Assembly (NCBI GenBank): GCA_013823505.1
Contig: PNMH01000031.1
Location: 1 to 41,435 of the forward strand
Length of the DNA stretch: 41,435 bases
Reading direction: 5' to 3'
Source: Polaromonas sp.
GTDB lineage: Bacteria; Pseudomonadota; Gammaproteobacteria; Burkholderiales; Burkholderiaceae
Each line of letters opens with the position of its first letter. Position 1 is the first letter of the stretch. A program made the translations under genes and the position numbers. A model generated the notes under the pieces. That model searched no databases and was not told the DNA's origin. It saw only the letters and a list, made by a program, of their open reading frames with translations. Below, in pieces: positions 17,400 through 25,812 of the stretch.

Positions 17400-20300
17400 C
17401 CACCTCGAACAAGGCCGAGGTGATCTGGCCCAGCGAGCACACCCGCACCGCCTGCATCAGCACCTCGAACACGTTGCCGTTCTCGATCACCGCCTGCTTC
17501 AGGCGTTGCAGCATGGCCGGCGACTCGTCGGCGTGCAGGGCGTGGAACTCGGCCAGTCGTTTGAGCTGGCTTTGTTTCTCTTCGTCGGTGGAACGCGCCA
17601 GCTCCAGCGTCTCTGGGGTGAGGTCGCCGTGCGGGTTGCGGAAGGTGTTCACGCCCACGATCGGGTACTCGCCCGTGTGCTTGAGCATCTCGTAGTGCAT
17701 GGACTCGTCCTGGATCTTGCCGCGCTGGTAGCCGGTTTCCATGGCACCCAGCACGCCGCCGCGCTCGGCGATCTTCTCGAACTCCTGCAGCACAGCCTCT
17801 TCCACCAGCTCGGTGAGCTCGTCGATGATGAAGGCGCCCTGGTTGGGGTTCTCGTTCTTCGCCAGGCCCCACTCGCGGTTGATGATGAGCTGGATCGCCA
17901 TCGCGCGGCGCACGCTGTCTTCCGTAGGCGTGGTGATCGCCTCGTCGAAAGCGTTGGTGTGCAAGCTGTTGCAGTTGTCGTAGATGGCAATCAGCGCCTG
18001 CAGCGTCGTGCGGATGTCGTTGAACTGGATCTCCTGCGCGTGCAGGCTGCGGCCACTGGTCTGCACGTGGTATTTGAGCTTCTGGCTGCGCTCGTTGGCG
18101 CCATAGCGGTCGCGCAGGGCGACAGCCCAGATGCGGCGCGCCACGCGGCCCAGCACGGCGTATTCCGGGTCCATGCCGTTGCTGAAGAAGAACGACAGGT
18201 TGGGCGCGAAGTCGTCGATGTGCATCCCACGCGCGAGGTAGGCCTCCACAAACGTGAAGCCGTTGGAGAGCGTGAACGCGAGCTGGCTGATCGGGTTGGC
18301 GCCGGCCTCGGCAATGTGATAGCCCGAGATCGACACCGAGTAGAAGTTGCGCACATCGTGGTGCACGAAGTACTCGGCGATGTCGCCCATCACCTTGAGC
18401 GAGAACTCGGTGGAGAAGATGCAGGTGTTCTGGCCCTGGTCTTCCTTCAAGATGTCGGCTTGCACCGTGCCGCGCACATTGGCCAGCACCCATTCGCGGA
18501 TCTTGGCGGCTTCGGTGTCGGTGGGCGCGCGGCCGTTCTCGGCTTCAAACTTCTCCAGGTTCTGGTCGATGGCGGTGTTCATGAACATCGCCAGGATGCT
18601 GGGCGCCGGACCGTTGATGGTCATCGACACCGAGGTGGCCGGGTGGCAGAGGTCGAAGCCACCGTAAAGCACCTTCATGTCGTCCAGCGTGGCGATGCTC
18701 ACGCCCGAGTTGCCCACCTTGCCGTAGATGTCCGGGCGCGGGTCCGGGTCGTTGCCGTAGAGCGTGACCGAGTCGAAGGCCGTGGACAGGCGCTTGGCCG
18801 GCGTGCCGGCCGAGAGCAGCTTGAAGCGCGTGTTGGTGCGGAAGGCATCGCCCTCGCCAGCGAACATGCGTGTGGGGTCCTCGCCCTCGCGCTTGAAGGC
18901 GAAGGTGCCGGCGGTGTAGGGGAAGCTGCCGGGCACGTTGTCCAGCATCAGCCACTTCAGGATCTCGCCGTGGTCCTCGTACTTCGGCAGGGCCACCTTG
19001 CGGATGACCGTGCCCGAGAGGCTCTTGGTGGTGAGCGCGGTGCGGATTTCCTTGTCGCGGATCTTCACCACGTACTCGTCGCCGGCGTAGGCCTTCTGCA
19101 TGTCGGGCCATTGCACGAGCAGCTTGCGAGCGGCGGGGTCCTGGTCGAGTTCGCGCAGCTGCGCCAGGTCGATCACGGCTTCGGCGGCACGCGAGCGCTC
19201 GGGCTTTTCCACGCGCAACATGGTCGCGCTGGCGTTGAGTTGCTGGATTTCGCGCGCCAGACGCGCCTGGTCCATCGCTTTCTTCTTGTAGCCACGCACC
19301 GTGTCGCTGATCTCGGCCAGGTAGCGCGTGCGGGCCGGGGGCACGATGGGCGTCTGGTTGGTGCTGTGACGGACCTTGACGATGGGCAGACGGCCTTCTT
19401 TCAGCGGCAGGCCCAGTTCGATCAGCCGGGCCTTGAGGCCCTGGTAGAGCGCGGTCACGCCGTCGTCGTTGAAGCGCGCGGCCATGGTTCCGTACACCGG
19501 CATCTGGTCGGGCGGCGTGCTCCAGGCTTCCTGGTTGCGCTGCACCTGCTTGGACACGTCGCGCAGGGCGTCGAGCGAGCCCTTGCGGTCGAACTTGTTG
19601 ATGGCCACAAACGCGGCGAAGTCGAGCATGTCGATCTTCTCGAGCTGGCTGGCCGCGCCGAACTCGGGCGTCATCACGTACATGGGCAGGTCCACGTGCG
19701 GCACGATGGCCGCGTCGCCCTGGCCGATGCCCGAGGTTTCGACGACGATGAGGTCGAAGCCGGCGCACTTGCAGGCGGCGATCACGTCGGGCAGGGCGGC
19801 ACTGATCTCGCTGCCGAAGTCGCGCGTGGCCAGCGATCGCATGTACACGCGCTGGCCTTGACTCCACGGGTTGATGGCGTTCATGCGGATGCGGTCGCCC
19901 AGCAGCGCGCCGCCGCTCTTGCGGCGCGAGGGGTCAATGGAGATGACGGCCACGCGCAGGCTGTCGTCCTGGTCCAGGCGCAGGCGGCGGATGAGTTCGT
20001 CGGTCAGCGAGGACTTGCCCGCGCCGCCCGTGCCGGTGATGCCGAGCACAGGCACCTTTTTCGTCTTCGCCTGCTCACGCAAAGCGCCGACGATGGCTGC
20101 ATCGGCGTTGCCGTTCTCCAGCACCGTGATGAGCTGTGCCAGTGCGCGCCAGTTCATTTCACCCTGGCCTTCAATCGCGGCCAGCGACGTCGGCGCGAAC
20201 GGGCTGAGGTCGCGGTCGCAGCGCATCACCATCTCCCCGATCATGCCGGCCAGGCCCATCTTCTGCCCGTCTTCGGGGCTGTAGATGCGCGTCACGCCAT

Positions 20301-20667
20301 AGTCCTGCAGCTCGCGGATTTCGCTCGGCACGATCACGCCGCCACCACCGCCGAACACCTGGATGTGTTCCCCGCCGCGGCTCTTGAGCAGGTCGACCAT
20401 GTACTTGAAGTACTCCACGTGGCCGCCCTGGTAGGAGCTGATCGCGATGCCCTGCGCGTCTTCCTGCAGCGCAGCGGTCACCACCTCGTCCACCGATCGG
20501 TTGTGTCCCAGGTGGATCACCTCGGCGCCCATGCCCTGCAGGATGCGCCGCATGATGTTGATGGCCGCATCGTGACCGTCGAACAGGCTGGCGGCGGTGA
20601 CAAAGCGCACCTTGTGCGTGGGGAGGTAGTTGGCCAGGGCCTGGTATTCAGCGGCGAGGTTGCTCAT
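17374..20667 (-). CDS. icmF: Fused isobutyryl-CoA mutase with G-protein chaperone domain
   Basis: This 1097-residue adenosylcobalamin enzyme interconverts isobutyryl-CoA and n-butyryl-CoA (and analogues), linking valine and fatty-acid metabolism. Domain order is a B12-binding domain (about 20-150; cobalamin-ligand His in LFDGHDAA), a MeaI-type GTPase (P-loop GTGGAGKS at 212-219, switch-like [24 protein letters not shown] base motif), a linker, and the mutase TIM barrel (about 560-1097). Active-site Phe602 (TRMFAGEG) and Gln746 (GQNTCIF) replace the Tyr and Arg of methylmalonyl-CoA mutase. As I recall they correspond to F598 and Q742 of Cupriavidus IcmF, supporting isobutyryl-CoA rather than methylmalonyl-CoA. 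It lies 41 bp after ppk2 on the same strand. No cobalamin riboswitch was seen upstream. Confidence 0.97.
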   Translation of the reverse strand: MSNLAAEYQALANYLPTHKVRFVTAASLFDGHDAAINIMRRILQGMGAEVIHLGHNRSVDEVVTAALQEDAQGIAISSYQGGHVEYFKYMVDLLKSRGGEHIQVFGGGGGVIVPSEIRELQDYGVTRIYSPEDGQKMGLAGMIGEMVMRCDRDLSPFAPTSLAAIEGQGEMNWRALAQLITVLENGNADAAIVGALREQAKTKKVPVLGITGTGGAGKSSLTDELIRRLRLDQDDSLRVAVISIDPSRRKSGGALLGDRIRMNAINPWSQGQRVYMRSLATRDFGSEISAALPDVIAACKCAGFDLIVVETSGIGQGDAAIVPHVDLPMYVMTPEFGAASQLEKIDMLDFAAFVAINKFDRKGSLDALRDVSKQVQRNQEAWSTPPDQMPVYGTMAARFNDDGVTALYQGLKARLIELGLPLKEGRLPIVKVRHSTNQTPIVPPARTRYLAEISDTVRGYKKKAMDQARLAREIQQLNASATMLRVEKPERSRAAEAVIDLAQLRELDQDPAARKLLVQWPDMQKAYAGDEYVVKIRDKEIRTALTTKSLSGTVIRKVALPKYEDHGEILKWLMLDNVPGSFPYTAGTFAFKREGEDPTRMFAGEGDAFRTNTRFKLLSAGTPAKRLSTAFDSVTLYGNDPDPRPDIYGKVGNSGVSIATLDDMKVLYGGFDLCHPATSVSMTINGPAPSILAMFMNTAIDQNLEKFEAENGRAPTDTEAAKIREWVLANVRGTVQADILKEDQGQNTCIFSTEFSLKVMGDIAEYFVHHDVRNFYSVSISGYHIAEAGANPISQLAFTLSNGFTFVEAYLARGMHIDDFAPNLSFFFSNGMDPEYAVLGRVARRIWAVALRDRYGANERSQKLKYHVQTSGRSLHAQEIQFNDIRTTLQALIAIYDNCNSLHTNAFDEAITTPTEDSVRRAMAIQLIINREWGLAKNENPNQGAFIIDELTELVEEAVLQEFEKIAERGGVLGAMETGYQRGKIQDESMHYEMLKHTGEYPIVGVNTFRNPHGDLTPETLELARSTDEEKQSQLKRLAEFHALHADESPAMLQRLKQAVIENGNVFEVLMQAVRVCSLGQITSALFEVGGQYRRNM

Positions 20668-20708
20668 GGTGTCTCTTTGGTCTGTGGCGAAGAAAGCGGT
20701 GCCTGCAC

Positions 20709-21599
20709 TCAGGCGATTTTCAAACCGGTCAGCTTCGGGTCTTCGGGAGGAAAGCGCAAGTCCAGCGCCTTGAGCGTGTCGCGAACGATGGTGGCGATCA
20801 TCAGGTTGCGATGCGTCTTGGAGTCGGCGGGCACCACGGTCCAGGGCGCCCAGGGCGTGCTGGTGGCGTTGAGCAAGGCTTCATAGGCGCTCTGGTAGTC
20901 GTCCCACTGCTTGCGGACCTCCAGATCGCCCAGGCTGAATTTCCAGTGTTTCTGTGGATCGTCCACGCGCTCCTGCAAACGCTCGCGCTGTTCGTCCTTG
21001 CCGATGTGCAGCATGAACTTCAGGATCACCGTGCCGGTCTCGGCCAGCAGGCGCTCGAAGTCCTTGATGTGTTCGTAGCGCTGCAGCGTTTGCTGTGGCG
21101 TGATCCAGCCATTGACCACTGGCACCAGCACGTCTTCGTAGTGGCTGCGGTTGAAGATCATCATCTCGCCCGCGCCCGGGGCCTTCTGGTGGATGCGCCA
21201 GAGGTAGTCGTGGTCGAGTTCGGCTTCGGTCGGCGCTTTCCAGCCCACGGTGTGCACGCCCAGCGGGCTGGTGCGCGCGAACACGCCGCGCACCGTGCCG
21301 TCCTTGCCCGAGGTGTCGGTGCCTTGCAGCACCACCAGCAGCTTGTGGCGGCCGTCGGCGTAGAACAGGTTCTGCAGCGCGTCGAGTTCTTCGGCGAGGC
21401 TGGCCACAGCCGCTTGGTCAGCAGCCTTGTTGCCCAGCGAGAACGGCTTGGCGTCGGGTTTGAACGACTTGAGCGAGACGCCCTTGGGCTTCTTGCCGCC
21501 GTTGCCGGGCGGCACTTGCCAGTCCTGCCACGCGGTGCCTTTGCCGGCCACGATGGCCTTGGCGGGAAAGGGCAGGACAGCGTCGTTCGGGCTGGGCAT
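20709..21599 (-). CDS. ppk2: Polyphosphate kinase 2 family protein
   Basis: This 296-residue PPK2 transfers phosphate between polyphosphate and nucleotides. Walker A is GTDTSGKDG (93-101) and the Walker B/lid region FNRSHYEDV (149-157). The stretch [18 protein letters not shown] and the C-terminal [14 protein letters not shown] complete the single PPK2 domain. The [11 protein letters not shown] form and the length suggest class III, whose members phosphorylate nucleoside mono- and diphosphates; the class call is from memory. It is the first gene of the ppk2-icmF-lipid kinase operon. Polyphosphate-driven GTP or ATP supply to the IcmF G-domain is an attractive inference, without direct evidence. 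Confidence 0.92.
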   Translation of the reverse strand: MPSPNDAVLPFPAKAIVAGKGTAWQDWQVPPGNGGKKPKGVSLKSFKPDAKPFSLGNKAADQAAVASLAEELDALQNLFYADGRHKLLVVLQGTDTSGKDGTVRGVFARTSPLGVHTVGWKAPTEAELDHDYLWRIHQKAPGAGEMMIFNRSHYEDVLVPVVNGWITPQQTLQRYEHIKDFERLLAETGTVILKFMLHIGKDEQRERLQERVDDPQKHWKFSLGDLEVRKQWDDYQSAYEALLNATSTPWAPWTVVPADSKTHRNLMIATIVRDTLKALDLRFPPEDPKLTGLKIA

Positions 21600-21651
21600 G
21601 GATGGGTCTCCGGTCGGTGTGTGGCTGCGGCTGTGCCGGCCCGTTTGATTG

Positions 21652-21673
21652 ACGTTTACGTAAACGTAAACGT
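21652..21673. promoter_or_regulatory. Operator of four ACGT tetramers upstream of ppk2-icmF
   Basis: Four ACGT tetramers start at 21652, 21658, 21664 and 21670, an exact 6-bp pitch. The first three form a perfect 16-bp palindrome, ACGTTTACGTAAACGT (21652-21667). The element sits 53 bp upstream of the ppk2 start, between it and the terminator of the TRAP operon, in an AT-rich patch. Such sites resemble operators described for MerR-family acyl-CoA/branched-chain regulators (LiuR type) in proteobacteria; that link is from memory and fits the icmF function. No regulator gene is adjacent. Confidence 0.6.
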
Positions 21674-21692
21674 AATATTAACGCTTTTAAGC

Positions 21693-21719
21693 AAAAAAAG
21701 GGGCGCTCGCGCGCCCCTT
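21693..21719 (-). terminator. Rho-independent terminator of the TRAP operon
   Basis: A hairpin with 9-bp arms, AAGGGGCGC (21698-21706) and GCGCCCCTT (21711-21719), has a 4-nt loop. Read on the minus strand, it is followed by a run of seven U residues (21699-21693). It lies 27 bp after the dctM stop, in the right orientation to end the dctPQM transcript just before the ppk2 promoter region. Confidence 0.9.
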
Positions 21720-21745
21720 CAGAACTCCTGGACTGGCCCGCTGGA

Positions 21746-23719
21746 TCAGCGGTACAGCACCTGGGGCAGCCACAGGCCGATGGCCGGGAACTGGTACAGC
21801 AGCACGATGGCCAGCACCTGAATGCCCATGAACGGCAGCATGCCGGCAAAGATCTGGTTCAGCGTCACGTGCTTGGGCGAGACGCCTTTCAGGTAGAAGG
21901 CCGCCATGGCCACCGGTGGGCTCAAGAACGCGGTCTGCAGGTTCAGCGCCACCAGCAGGCCGAAGAACAACGGATCCACGCCGAAGTTGTCCAGCAGCGG
22001 GATGAAGATGGGCATGAAGATCACGATGATCTCGGTCCACTCCAGCGGCCAGCCCAGGATGAAGATCAGCACCTGCGACAGGATCAGGAACTCCGTCTTG
22101 GACAGGTTCATGCTCAGCACCCAGGTCTCCACCAGTTCCTGCCCACCCAGCAGCGCAAATGCCGCCGAGAAGATGGCCGAGCCCACGAACAGCCAGCACA
22201 CCATGGCGCTGGTCTTGGCGGTGAGGAACACGCTTTCCTTGACCACGCCGAAGGTGAGTTGCCGGTAGGCCGCCGCCAGCAGGAAGCCGCCGAACGCACC
22301 GACCGCCGCCGCTTCCGTGGGGGTGGCCAGGCCGAACACGATCGAACCCAGCACCGACAGGATCAGCACCAACAGCGGGAAGAAGCTGGAGAGCAGCATC
22401 TTGAAGACTTCGAGACGGGTGAAGCTCAGGATGGCGTAGAAGATCACCAGTGCCAGCAAGCCCACGGCCAGCCCGATCCAGAAACTCATGGACGCGGGCT
22501 TGGTGGTGGCTGCGGGCTCGGCCGCTTCGGCTGCTGCTGCGGCCGCGGCGGGTTCGGCCACGGCAGCGGGTGCCTCAGCGGTCGCAGGGACTTCTTTCTC
22601 CGCACCGGGTGGCTCGGCCACGCCGCCGTCGGACGGCGGCTCGGCAAGACCACCTTCTTCGGCTTCGGGTTCGGCCAGGCCACCTTCATCGGAGCTCTCG
22701 TCCACGGTAGAGCCGGCGCCCATGGGCTGCAGCTCTTCGTAGGTTTCCACCGGCACCACGGTGGTGGCGCTCTGGTAGCTGGCGAAGGCCACGGCCGCGA
22801 ACAAGATGGCCGGCAGCAGGGCAATGCCCAACTGGCCCAGCAGGTACTTGGTGGACACGTCCTGGTTGCGTTTGCCGTTCAGTGCTTTGATCAGGTTGGG
22901 CACAGCAGAGCGTTCGCCGGTCGCGCCGATGGCCGTCAGCGGTGCCGGCAGTGGCACAAAACGTTGCGCCGCGGTCAGCGGGGGCGCCCAGGCCGGTTTG
23001 ACCTTGGCCATGATGATCACGTACAGGATGTACAGACCGGCCAGCATGATGCCGGGGAAGAAGGCACCGGCGTACAGCTGCACCACCGACACGCCGGCGG
23101 TTGCGCCATAGACGATCAGCAGCACCGAGGGCGGGATCAGGATGCCCAGGCAGCCGCCGGCGGTGATGACACCGGCCGAGAGGCGCACGTCGTACCCGGC
23201 GCGCAGCATCTGCGGCAGGGCCAGCAGTCCCATGAGCGTGACGACCGCGCCCACGATGCCGGTGGCGGTGGCGAACACCGCGCACGTCACCAGCGTGGCC
23301 ACGCCCAGCGAACCCGGCACGCGCGCCAGGGCCAGGTGCAGGCTGCGGAACAGCTTGTCGATCAGGTTGGCGCGTTCCACGAGGTAACCCATGAACACGA
23401 ACAGCGGGATCGAGATCAGCACGTCGTTGCCCATCACCGAGAACGCGCGCTGCACCATCAGGTCCAGCGTCTGCTGCATCGCACCCCCGGCTGTCTGCTT
23501 GCCAGAGTGGTAGGCGAAGAACGCGAACATCATGCCCATGCCCATGAGGGTGAAGGCGGTCGGGAAGCCCAGCATGATGGCCACCACCACCAGCGAGAGC
23601 ATGAGCAGACCGTAGTGACCGTTGGTCATGGTCTCCACGCTGAGCACCATGGTGAGCGCGGCCGAGCCGATGAGGGCCATCAGCGCGAAGCCGAACCAAA
23701 GTTCCTTGCGAATCGTCAT
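21746..23719 (-). CDS. dctM: TRAP transporter large permease (DctM) with a long low-complexity insert
   Basis: This is the large membrane subunit of a tripartite ATP-independent periplasmic transporter, which couples sodium entry to solute uptake. It has 657 residues against about 430-450 for ordinary DctM. The N-terminal half (to about 320) and C-terminal half (from about 410) hold the usual hydrophobic segments, with motifs such as GGCLGILIPPSV and TPTEAAAVGAFG. Between them is an 85-residue acidic Ala/Pro/Gly/Glu-rich segment with repeated GGLAEP-like units, flanked by extra hydrophobic segments. The start overlaps dctQ by 4 bp. The insert is unusual for the family, although some long versions exist. 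Confidence 0.93.
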   Translation of the reverse strand: MTIRKELWFGFALMALIGSAALTMVLSVETMTNGHYGLLMLSLVVVAIMLGFPTAFTLMGMGMMFAFFAYHSGKQTAGGAMQQTLDLMVQRAFSVMGNDVLISIPLFVFMGYLVERANLIDKLFRSLHLALARVPGSLGVATLVTCAVFATATGIVGAVVTLMGLLALPQMLRAGYDVRLSAGVITAGGCLGILIPPSVLLIVYGATAGVSVVQLYAGAFFPGIMLAGLYILYVIIMAKVKPAWAPPLTAAQRFVPLPAPLTAIGATGERSAVPNLIKALNGKRNQDVSTKYLLGQLGIALLPAILFAAVAFASYQSATTVVPVETYEELQPMGAGSTVDESSDEGGLAEPEAEEGGLAEPPSDGGVAEPPGAEKEVPATAEAPAAVAEPAAAAAAAEAAEPAATTKPASMSFWIGLAVGLLALVIFYAILSFTRLEVFKMLLSSFFPLLVLILSVLGSIVFGLATPTEAAAVGAFGGFLLAAAYRQLTFGVVKESVFLTAKTSAMVCWLFVGSAIFSAAFALLGGQELVETWVLSMNLSKTEFLILSQVLIFILGWPLEWTEIIVIFMPIFIPLLDNFGVDPLFFGLLVALNLQTAFLSPPVAMAAFYLKGVSPKHVTLNQIFAGMLPFMGIQVLAIVLLYQFPAIGLWLPQVLYR

Positions 23720-24336
23720 GGCTTGGCTCCTTGCTTCACCACGATGGAGTCCAGCGCGTCAATGTCGGCATCTTTCACGTTCACCATTTCTTTGAGTTTG
23801 TCCACGTCGACTTCTTCCACGTCTTGCGCGCGCTGGGGCCATTCGCCGGTCTGCAGGCACATGATGCAGCGGATGATTTCAACAATGCCTTGCAACAGCA
23901 GGAAGGCGCCAGCGATCGGCACCACGAATTTGAACGGGTAGACCGGCAGTGGGTCGGCGTTGAAGGTCTGCTCGCGGATGGCCAGCGACTCGTTGGCGAA
24001 GAACCAGCCGGCATAGGTCAGGGCGATGATGCCGGGCAGGAAGAACAGGATGTAGAGGGCGAGGTCCCAGCCGGCTTGCGTGCGCGGGCTGAAAAATCCG
24101 TAGAGCACGTCACCGCGAACGTGGCCGCTCTTGGCCAGCGTGTAGGCGCCGGCGCTCATGAAGAGCACGCCGTACAACATGATCTGGGCGTCGAGCACCC
24201 AGGCGTGAGGGTTGTTGAGCACATACCGGGAAAACACTTCCCAGGTGATCAACAGAGTGAGTCCGATGACGGTCCAGGCGCAGGCTTTGCCGAACCAGGT
24301 CGACAGGCTGTCAACGGCCAGTAATAGTTTTTGCAT
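23716..24336 (-). CDS. dctQ: TRAP transporter small permease (DctQ)
   Basis: This is the small membrane subunit of the same TRAP transporter, with 206 residues and four hydrophobic segments (about 15-40, 50-70, 95-120 and 140-160). The conserved region WTVIGLTLLITWEVFSRYVLNNPHAW is typical of DctQ. The C-terminal 45 residues form an acidic, hydrophilic tail (EEVDVDKLKEMVNVKDADIDAL), longer than in most DctQ proteins. Its stop overlaps the dctM start by 4 bp, and it begins 59 bp after the dctP stop, with an attenuator-like hairpin between. Confidence 0.93.
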   Translation of the reverse strand: MQKLLLAVDSLSTWFGKACAWTVIGLTLLITWEVFSRYVLNNPHAWVLDAQIMLYGVLFMSAGAYTLAKSGHVRGDVLYGFFSPRTQAGWDLALYILFFLPGIIALTYAGWFFANESLAIREQTFNADPLPVYPFKFVVPIAGAFLLLQGIVEIIRCIMCLQTGEWPQRAQDVEEVDVDKLKEMVNVKDADIDALDSIVVKQGAKP

Positions 24337-24353
24337 GTGAATTTCCAGAAACA

Positions 24354-24376
24354 GAAAAGGGCGCCCGCAGGCGCCC
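24354..24376 (-). terminator. Attenuator-like hairpin between dctP and dctQ
   Basis: Arms GGGCGCC (24359-24365) and GGCGCCC (24370-24376) surround the loop CGCA. Read on the minus strand, the hairpin is followed by only four U residues. It lies in the 59-bp gap between dctP and dctQ. A weak terminator here would give more binding protein than permease, as is common in binding-protein transporter operons. Confidence 0.7.
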
Positions 24377-24395
24377 CGAGTTCAGAGAAGCCCGA

Positions 24396-25514
24396 TCAGG
24401 ACTTCTTGGCACCCTTGCCGAAGTAGTGGTTGTAAGCCATCTTGAAGTCGACCATGTAGTCGTTCTGCCACTGGCCGGCGCGCTCGGCAAAGGCCTTTTG
24501 CGAAGCCAGCACCTTGTTGAAGATCGGGTTCTCCGTGCCCTTCTTGGCGATGGTCTTGTCCCAGGCTTCGAGCTGCGCACGCAGGATCGCGTCGGGGGTT
24601 TTGTAGAACTTCACGCCTTGCTTTTTCAGCTCGATGTAGTCCTGCGAGTTGCGCTGGATGGCTTTCCAGCTCATGTCGGCGCTGGCTGCTTGCACGGCGT
24701 AGTCAACGATGGACTTCAGCTCGGTGGGCAGGGCGTTGAGCTTGGTCTTGTTGAACAGGATTTCGAACTGCTCGCCCGACTGGTGGAAGCTCTGCAACAT
24801 GCAGTTCTTCACCACGTCGGGGAAGCCCAGCAGGCGGTCGGAGGATGCGTTGTTGAATTCGGCTGCGTCGATCAGGCCGCGGTCGAGTGCGGGCACGATC
24901 TCGCCACCGGGCAGCGGGTTCACCGCGGTGCCCAACTCGGTGAACACGTCAACGGCCAGACCCACGGTGCGGAACTTCAGACCCTTCATGTCGGCCACTT
25001 TGGCCACAGGCTTCTTGAACCAGCCCAGCGGCTGCGTGGGCATGGGGCCGTACAGGTAAGAGGTGACGTCCAGGTTCAGGCTGGCGTAGATCTCTTCCAG
25101 CAGCGCCTTGCCGCCGCCGTAGTTGTGCCAGGCCAGGACCATGTTGGGGTCCATGCCGTACGCAGGGCCGGAACCCCACAGGGCCAGCGCCGAGTTCTTG
25201 CCATAGTGGTACGCCACCACGCCATGGCCGCCGTCCAGCGTGCCTTTGGCCACCGCTTCAAGCAGCTGGAAAGCCGGGACTACGGAGCCCGAAGGCAGCA
25301 CTTCGATCTTGAGCTTGCCGCCGGCCATGTCGTTGACCTTCTTGGCGAAGTCCTGGGCGTACTCGTGGAAGATGTCCTTCGAGGGCCAGGTGCTCTGGAA
25401 GCGCAGCGAGGTGGTCTGGGCGGTGGCGATCATGGGCACCGACATGGCGCCAGCCGCGACTGCCGCACCTTTGAGCATGCCGCGGCGTGAGGTCACGGTT
25501 TTCTTGTCTGACAT
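24396..25514 (-). CDS. dctP: TRAP transporter substrate-binding protein (DctP/TakP-like)
   Basis: This periplasmic solute receptor of the TRAP system has 372 residues from the ATG at 25514, which follows a good ribosome-binding site (GGAGAC). The N-terminus carries a twin-arginine-like signal, TSRRGMLKGAAVAAG, with cleavage probably near ATAQ (about residue 33). Motifs such as LPSGSVVPAFQLLEAVAKGTLDGGH and PGGEIVPALDRGLIDAAEFNN match the TakP/lactate-binding subgroup. This suggests a 2-oxoacid or hydroxycarboxylate ligand; the ligand is inferred from recalled similarity. It is first in the dctP-dctQ-dctM operon. Confidence 0.93.
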   Translation of the reverse strand: MSDKKTVTSRRGMLKGAAVAAGAMSVPMIATAQTTSLRFQSTWPSKDIFHEYAQDFAKKVNDMAGGKLKIEVLPSGSVVPAFQLLEAVAKGTLDGGHGVVAYHYGKNSALALWGSGPAYGMDPNMVLAWHNYGGGKALLEEIYASLNLDVTSYLYGPMPTQPLGWFKKPVAKVADMKGLKFRTVGLAVDVFTELGTAVNPLPGGEIVPALDRGLIDAAEFNNASSDRLLGFPDVVKNCMLQSFHQSGEQFEILFNKTKLNALPTELKSIVDYAVQAASADMSWKAIQRNSQDYIELKKQGVKFYKTPDAILRAQLEAWDKTIAKKGTENPIFNKVLASQKAFAERAGQWQNDYMVDFKMAYNHYFGKGAKKS

Positions 25515-25712
25515 GGGTTTGTCTCCAGTCTGGGTTGAGGGTTTCGCATCATGCGCCCCCTCTCCCGTTTCATTCGGCAGGGTTTTCACTGACCACCATT
25601 CGTTCGGATTACTTTGCGGCGGAGGTTCTCGCAAAATCGTGTACAAAAAGCCGCGTGCCTAAGGGTTTGCATGCTAACTGTTTGCGCGTTTTGCGACGCA
25701 ATAGGCTGAATG

Positions 25713-25751
25713 GCACTCGGGCTGTAAGTCCGGTGCAAGCTTGCTTTTTTT
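25713..25751 (+). other. Hairpin and T-run in the dctP-MBL gap
   Basis: The 298-bp region between dctP (minus) and the metallo-beta-lactamase gene (plus) is less GC-rich than its surroundings. It contains a hairpin, GCAC-T-CGGGC, loop TGTAA, GTCCG-GTGC (25713-25736, one bulged T), followed 8 nt later by seven T residues (25745-25751). This could be the 3' end of a small plus-strand RNA or part of the leader of the next gene. The gap before T7 is long for a standard terminator. No other gene was seen in this region. Confidence 0.3.
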
Positions 25752-25812
25752 ATTTGACGCTGGGGGTCGCGGATGCAGCGGGAGTGCTCCGCCAGTGGCA
25801 TGCTCATGTCTC

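Noticed and set aside
20668..20708. Cobalamin riboswitch upstream of icmF or ppk2.
   Set aside because: The icmF-ppk2 gap is only 41 bp, and the region upstream of ppk2 shows the ACGT operator but no B12-box-like sequence.
16906..20886. A 1326-codon open frame on the plus strand opposite icmF, and similar long frames opposite dctM, the molybdoenzyme and the sensor kinase.
   Set aside because: They are antisense shadows caused by high GC codon bias. Their translations are His/Val/Gly/Arg-rich with no domain pattern, while the opposite strand encodes complete known families.
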